From Meiothermus luteus (GTDB lineage: Bacteria > Deinococcota > Deinococci > Deinococcales > Thermaceae), in assembly GCF_003574085.1 (NCBI RefSeq), contig NZ_QWKZ01000009.1, positions 1 through 43,700 of the forward strand: a stretch of DNA of 43,700 bases, read 5' to 3'. Below the pieces are notes generated by a model. The model made no database searches and was not told the origin of the DNA. It saw nothing but the letters and a program-made list of their open reading frames with translations. This document shows, piece by piece, positions 40,972-43,700 of the stretch; the stretch's first letter is position 1, and the number at the start of each line of letters is the position of its first letter. Made by a program: the position numbers and the translations under genes.

Positions 40972-41636
40972 CCCAGTCTGAGGGCCGCTTGGCGGGTTTG
41001 CAGGAGGCCTTGGAGGCTATGGGCCTCGAGGTTTGGCGGGTTCCCCTGGTGCAGACCCGCTTTCTGCCTGCTGACCTGACCCCCATCCAGGACTGTCGTT
41101 GGTGGCTTTTTACCAGCGTCGCGGCGGTGCGGGCGGTGCAGGCTTTGGGGGCCAGCCTCGAGGGGCGGAGGCTGGGTGCGGTGGGCCCTGCGACCCAGCG
41201 GGCTTTGGAGGAGGCGGGGGGGGTTGTGGAGCTGGTGGCCCCGGAGGGGAACGCGCTGAGCCTGGCCAAGGCTTTTCTGGCCCGGCGCCCCTTCGGCTTT
41301 GTGGGCCTGCCCCAGGGCAACCGGGCTCAGCCCCACCTGGCCCGGTGTTTGCGGGAGGCGGGCTACACCGTGGAGGCGGTGACGGTTTACGAAACCCTGG
41401 TTCGCCCCTGGCCGCAGGGTCTGGAGGCCCCCGAGCTGCTCTTGCTGGCCAGCCCCTCTGCGGTGGAGGCCCTGCCCGAAGCGGTGGGAGGAAGGGCTCA
41501 CAGCCTGGCCTTGGGCCCGAGCACCGCGGCGGCTTTGGGGGAGCGGGGCTGGTCCTACACCCTTCTGGCCAGTCCCAGTGTGGAGGCCGTTTTGCAGGCC
41601 ATTCGGGATATCCGAGGTGAACTGTGCTTGACTTGA
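40956..41636 (+). CDS. hemD: Uroporphyrinogen-III synthase
   Basis: A 226-residue protein, slightly short for the family. Motifs are MRIALTQSEGRLAGLQEALE, WWLFTSVAAVRAVQALG and GRRLGAVGPATQRALEEAG, then LLLASPSAVEALPEAVGG in the second half. It closes hydroxymethylbilane to uroporphyrinogen III, the branch point to heme and siroheme. The ATG at 40956 lies in the end of hemC; the longer frame from 40686 is a shadow of hemC. Confidence 0.9.
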   Translation: MRIALTQSEGRLAGLQEALEAMGLEVWRVPLVQTRFLPADLTPIQDCRWWLFTSVAAVRAVQALGASLEGRRLGAVGPATQRALEEAGGVVELVAPEGNALSLAKAFLARRPFGFVGLPQGNRAQPHLARCLREAGYTVEAVTVYETLVRPWPQGLEAPELLLLASPSAVEALPEAVGGRAHSLALGPSTAAALGERGWSYTLLASPSVEAVLQAIRDIRGELCLT

Positions 41637-42661
41637 AAGAACCCAAGACCCTGCCGCTGGATGCCCCCTTTCGGCTGACCCAGCGGCCCCGGCGGCTGCG
41701 GGCCACGGCGGCTCTGCGGGAGAGCGTTGCGGAAACCCACCTTCGGCCTACCGATTTCATTGCGCCCTTCTTTGTGCTGCCCGGACGGGGTCCTTCTGAG
41801 GCTATCCCGGCCCTGCCTGGGGTTTACCGCCACAGCGTGGAGGGGTTTTTGCGGGAAGCAGAGCGGGCCTTGAGGCTAGGGGTGCGCTCCTGGCTCCTCT
41901 TCGGGGTGATGCCCGAGGAGGCCAAGGACCCCCTGGGCCAAAGCAGCGCCGACCCTGAGGGGCCGGTGCCCCAGGCCGTCCGTGCGGCCCGCAGGGCTTT
42001 TGGCGAGGAAGCAGTCATCTACACCGATGTCTGCCTTTGCGCCCACACCTCCCACGGCCACTGCGGGGTGCTGAAGGAGACCCCCCGTGGGCTGCGTATA
42101 GACAACGACCGCTCGTTGCGCCAACTTGCGGCGATGGCCCTTGTCCACGCCGAGGCTGGGGCCGACTTTGTGGCCCCTTCGGACATGATGGACGGCCGGG
42201 TGGGCTACATCCGCCGGGTCTTGGACGAGGCGGGCTTTATCGAGGTGGGGGTCCTCTCCTACGCCGTCAAGTACGCCAGCGCTTTCTACGGCCCTTTCCG
42301 CGAGGCGGCCAAGAGCGCCCCTAGCTTTGGCGACCGGGCCAGCTACCAGATGGATGTGCGCAACGCCCGGGAGGCTTTGCGGGAGGCTGCTCTGGACGAG
42401 GCCGAGGGAGCCGATATGCTCATGGTCAAGCCGGCTTTGGCCTACTTGGATATCTTGGCCCGCCTGCGTCCCAGCACCCCGCTGCCCCTGGTGGCCTACA
42501 ACGTGAGCGGGGAGTATGCCATGCTCAAGGCCGCTGCCCAAGCCGGGGTGCTGGACGAGGCCAGGGCGGTGCGGGAGACGCTTTGGGCCATCAAGCGAGC
42601 AGGGGCCGACCTAATCGTGAGCTACCACGCTTTGGAGGCCCTCGAGCAGGGATGGCTTTAG
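41624..42661 (+). CDS. hemB: Porphobilinogen synthase (delta-aminolevulinic acid dehydratase)
   Basis: A 345-residue enzyme. The zinc cysteines Cys137, Cys139 and Cys147 (YTDVCLCAHTSHGHCG) mark the zinc-dependent type. The two Schiff-base lysines are Lys216 (SYAVKYASAFYGPF) and Lys269 (MLMVKPALAYLD). It condenses two aminolevulinates. The GTG at 41624 overlaps hemD by 13 bases, with GAGGTG as ribosome site. It is the last hem gene of the run. Confidence 0.95.
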   Translation: MLDLKEPKTLPLDAPFRLTQRPRRLRATAALRESVAETHLRPTDFIAPFFVLPGRGPSEAIPALPGVYRHSVEGFLREAERALRLGVRSWLLFGVMPEEAKDPLGQSSADPEGPVPQAVRAARRAFGEEAVIYTDVCLCAHTSHGHCGVLKETPRGLRIDNDRSLRQLAAMALVHAEAGADFVAPSDMMDGRVGYIRRVLDEAGFIEVGVLSYAVKYASAFYGPFREAAKSAPSFGDRASYQMDVRNAREALREAALDEAEGADMLMVKPALAYLDILARLRPSTPLPLVAYNVSGEYAMLKAAAQAGVLDEARAVRETLWAIKRAGADLIVSYHALEALEQGWL

Positions 42662-42670
42662 GTGGGGGGT

Positions 42671-43700
42671 ATGCCTGGGCGAATTCTGAGCGGGCTGGCT
42701 TCCTTTCGGAACCGGGGTGGCTGGGGGCCTTGGCCCCAGCGGGGGCGCTGGGTCTGGCTGGCCTTTGGCCTGGTGGTGGGTTTTCTCCTCGCCCAGGTGG
42801 GCTGGTGGCTGGTTTTTCAGCGCAACTACATCCAGCAGAACATTGAGTACGCCGAGACCGCCTGGCTACAGGAGGCCGCCTTGGTACAGCAGCTCTGGGC
42901 CGCCACCGCCCCCGAGAAACGCGCCGCTTTGCGGGCTGAGCTAAGAGCGGCCTTTCCTCACCTCGAGGTGGAAGGTGAGCGGGTCTATGTGAACCCCGAG
43001 CGGTTGGCGGCCTACCGGGCCGAGCAGATGCGCTACCTACGGATGTTCGCTTACGAGGGGCCGGTCTTCTTGCTGGTGATGCTCCTGGGGCTTTACATCA
43101 TCGCCCGGAGCCTCAGGAGCGAACAGGAACTCAAGCGGCGCCAGCAGAACTTTTTGATGGCCGCTACCCACGAATTCCGCACCCCCTTGAGCACCCTGCG
43201 CCTTTTGGTCCAGACCCTCGAGCTGCGCGAGCTGCCCCGGGAGAAGCAGCTCGCCTACCTGGGACATATGGCCCAGGAGGTGGCCCGCCTGGAGGACCTC
43301 ACCGAGCGCCTTCTGGCCACCTCGAGGCTGGCCCAGGGGCTGGGGCAGGTCAGGCCTGAACCCCAGGACCTGAACCAGGCCGCCGGGCGCTGTCTGGCCC
43401 GGCATCAGGCCAGCCTGAAGGCCCGGGGGGCCAGCCTCCACTTCCAACCCTTCCCCAGCCCGCTGCCCGTGGAGATTGACCCTGAGGCGTTTGGCCTGGT
43501 GCTCTCTAACCTCCTGGACAACGCCGTCAAGTATAGCCCAGGCGAGGAAAAACCGGTCTGGGTGCGGCTCCGGGCCGAAGGAGGGCGGGCTTTGCTCGAG
43601 GTCGAAGACCGCGGGGTGGGCCTGCCCCAGGCCGAGCTGGAAAGCATTTTTGAGCCCTTCTACCGGGTGGGGGACGAAGAGACCCGCCGCACCCGGGGGC
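42671..43700 (+). CDS. Sensor histidine kinase (3' truncated by window)
   Basis: 343 codons are visible and the frame runs off the end. Two membrane segments (about residues 28-48 and 131-146) enclose a periplasmic sensor loop of about 80 residues. The dimerisation box is ATHEFRTPLSTL with His167; the kinase domain has LSNLLDNAVKYSP (N box), VEDRGVGLP (G1) and IFEPFYRVG (F box). The last G2 box lies beyond the window. The ATG at 42671 follows AGGTGGGGGG and is nine bases after hemB, so it may be co-transcribed. Signal and partner regulator are unknown. Confidence 0.88.
   Translation, partial: MPGRILSGLASFRNRGGWGPWPQRGRWVWLAFGLVVGFLLAQVGWWLVFQRNYIQQNIEYAETAWLQEAALVQQLWAATAPEKRAALRAELRAAFPHLEVEGERVYVNPERLAAYRAEQMRYLRMFAYEGPVFLLVMLLGLYIIARSLRSEQELKRRQQNFLMAATHEFRTPLSTLRLLVQTLELRELPREKQLAYLGHMAQEVARLEDLTERLLATSRLAQGLGQVRPEPQDLNQAAGRCLARHQASLKARGASLHFQPFPSPLPVEIDPEAFGLVLSNLLDNAVKYSPGEEKPVWVRLRAEGGRALLEVEDRGVGLPQAELESIFEPFYRVGDEETRRTRG

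Overview
The window looks like chromosome of a Thermaceae bacterium, probably Meiothermus or a close relative. This is inferred from the very high G+C, tight operons with overlapping ATGA-type junctions, several genes with a TAnnnT -10 box only 6 to 9 nt before the start codon (leaderless style), and the enzyme set. No rRNA or other taxonomic marker is present, so the genus is a guess.

Layout. (1) 1-6623 (+): the end of an IclR-type regulator, then a complete protocatechuate branch of the beta-ketoadipate pathway, pcaD-C-H-G-B-(IJ fused)-F, taking protocatechuate to succinyl-CoA and acetyl-CoA. (2) 6620-13605: a small housekeeping/accessory block holding a DUF503 protein, a lipoprotein, an alpha/beta hydrolase, an aminoacyl-tRNA-protein transferase-like protein, a molybdopterin oxidoreductase with its FdhD sulfurtransferase, and a DUF815 ATPase. 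(3) 23103-13631 (-): a ten-gene urate catabolic operon led by an ABC transporter: membrane cytochrome urate oxidase PuuD, UraH, UraD, allantoinase, allantoate amidohydrolase, ureidoglycine aminohydrolase and ureidoglycolate amidohydrolase. Together they can take urate to glyoxylate and ammonia. A near-consensus promoter precedes the transporter. (4) 31315-23397 (-): an assimilatory sulfate operon cysC-cysH-sat-permease-sirC-like-sumT-sir, ending in hemL. Its leader folds into nested alternative hairpins with SAM-clan-like motifs and ends in an 18-codon upstream ORF overlapping the cysC start. (5) 38907-42661 (+): hemA-C-D-B, then a sensor histidine kinase cut by the window end. With hemL this supplies uroporphyrinogen III, which sumT and the sirC-like enzyme divert to the siroheme that Sir needs.

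Between (4) and (5) sits a 6.9-kb integrated element (31708-38726), bounded by two identical complete tRNA-Gly(UCC) genes. It carries a tyrosine integrase, a small HTH protein, a zinc/toprim primase and a DUF3987 protein. It also contains a 362-bp, about 98.6% identical inverted repeat lying about 4.3 kb apart. Each arm holds about 16 copies of a GCTAA/TTAGC motif inside an ORF, in several reading frames, which points to a DNA-level iteron-like function. Remnants of a second DUF3987 gene and of a second copy of the element's unknown gene suggest that two related elements have merged. The hexamer CTCGAG is frequent in the host flanks, but I found none in the element. This element is the most unusual part of the window.
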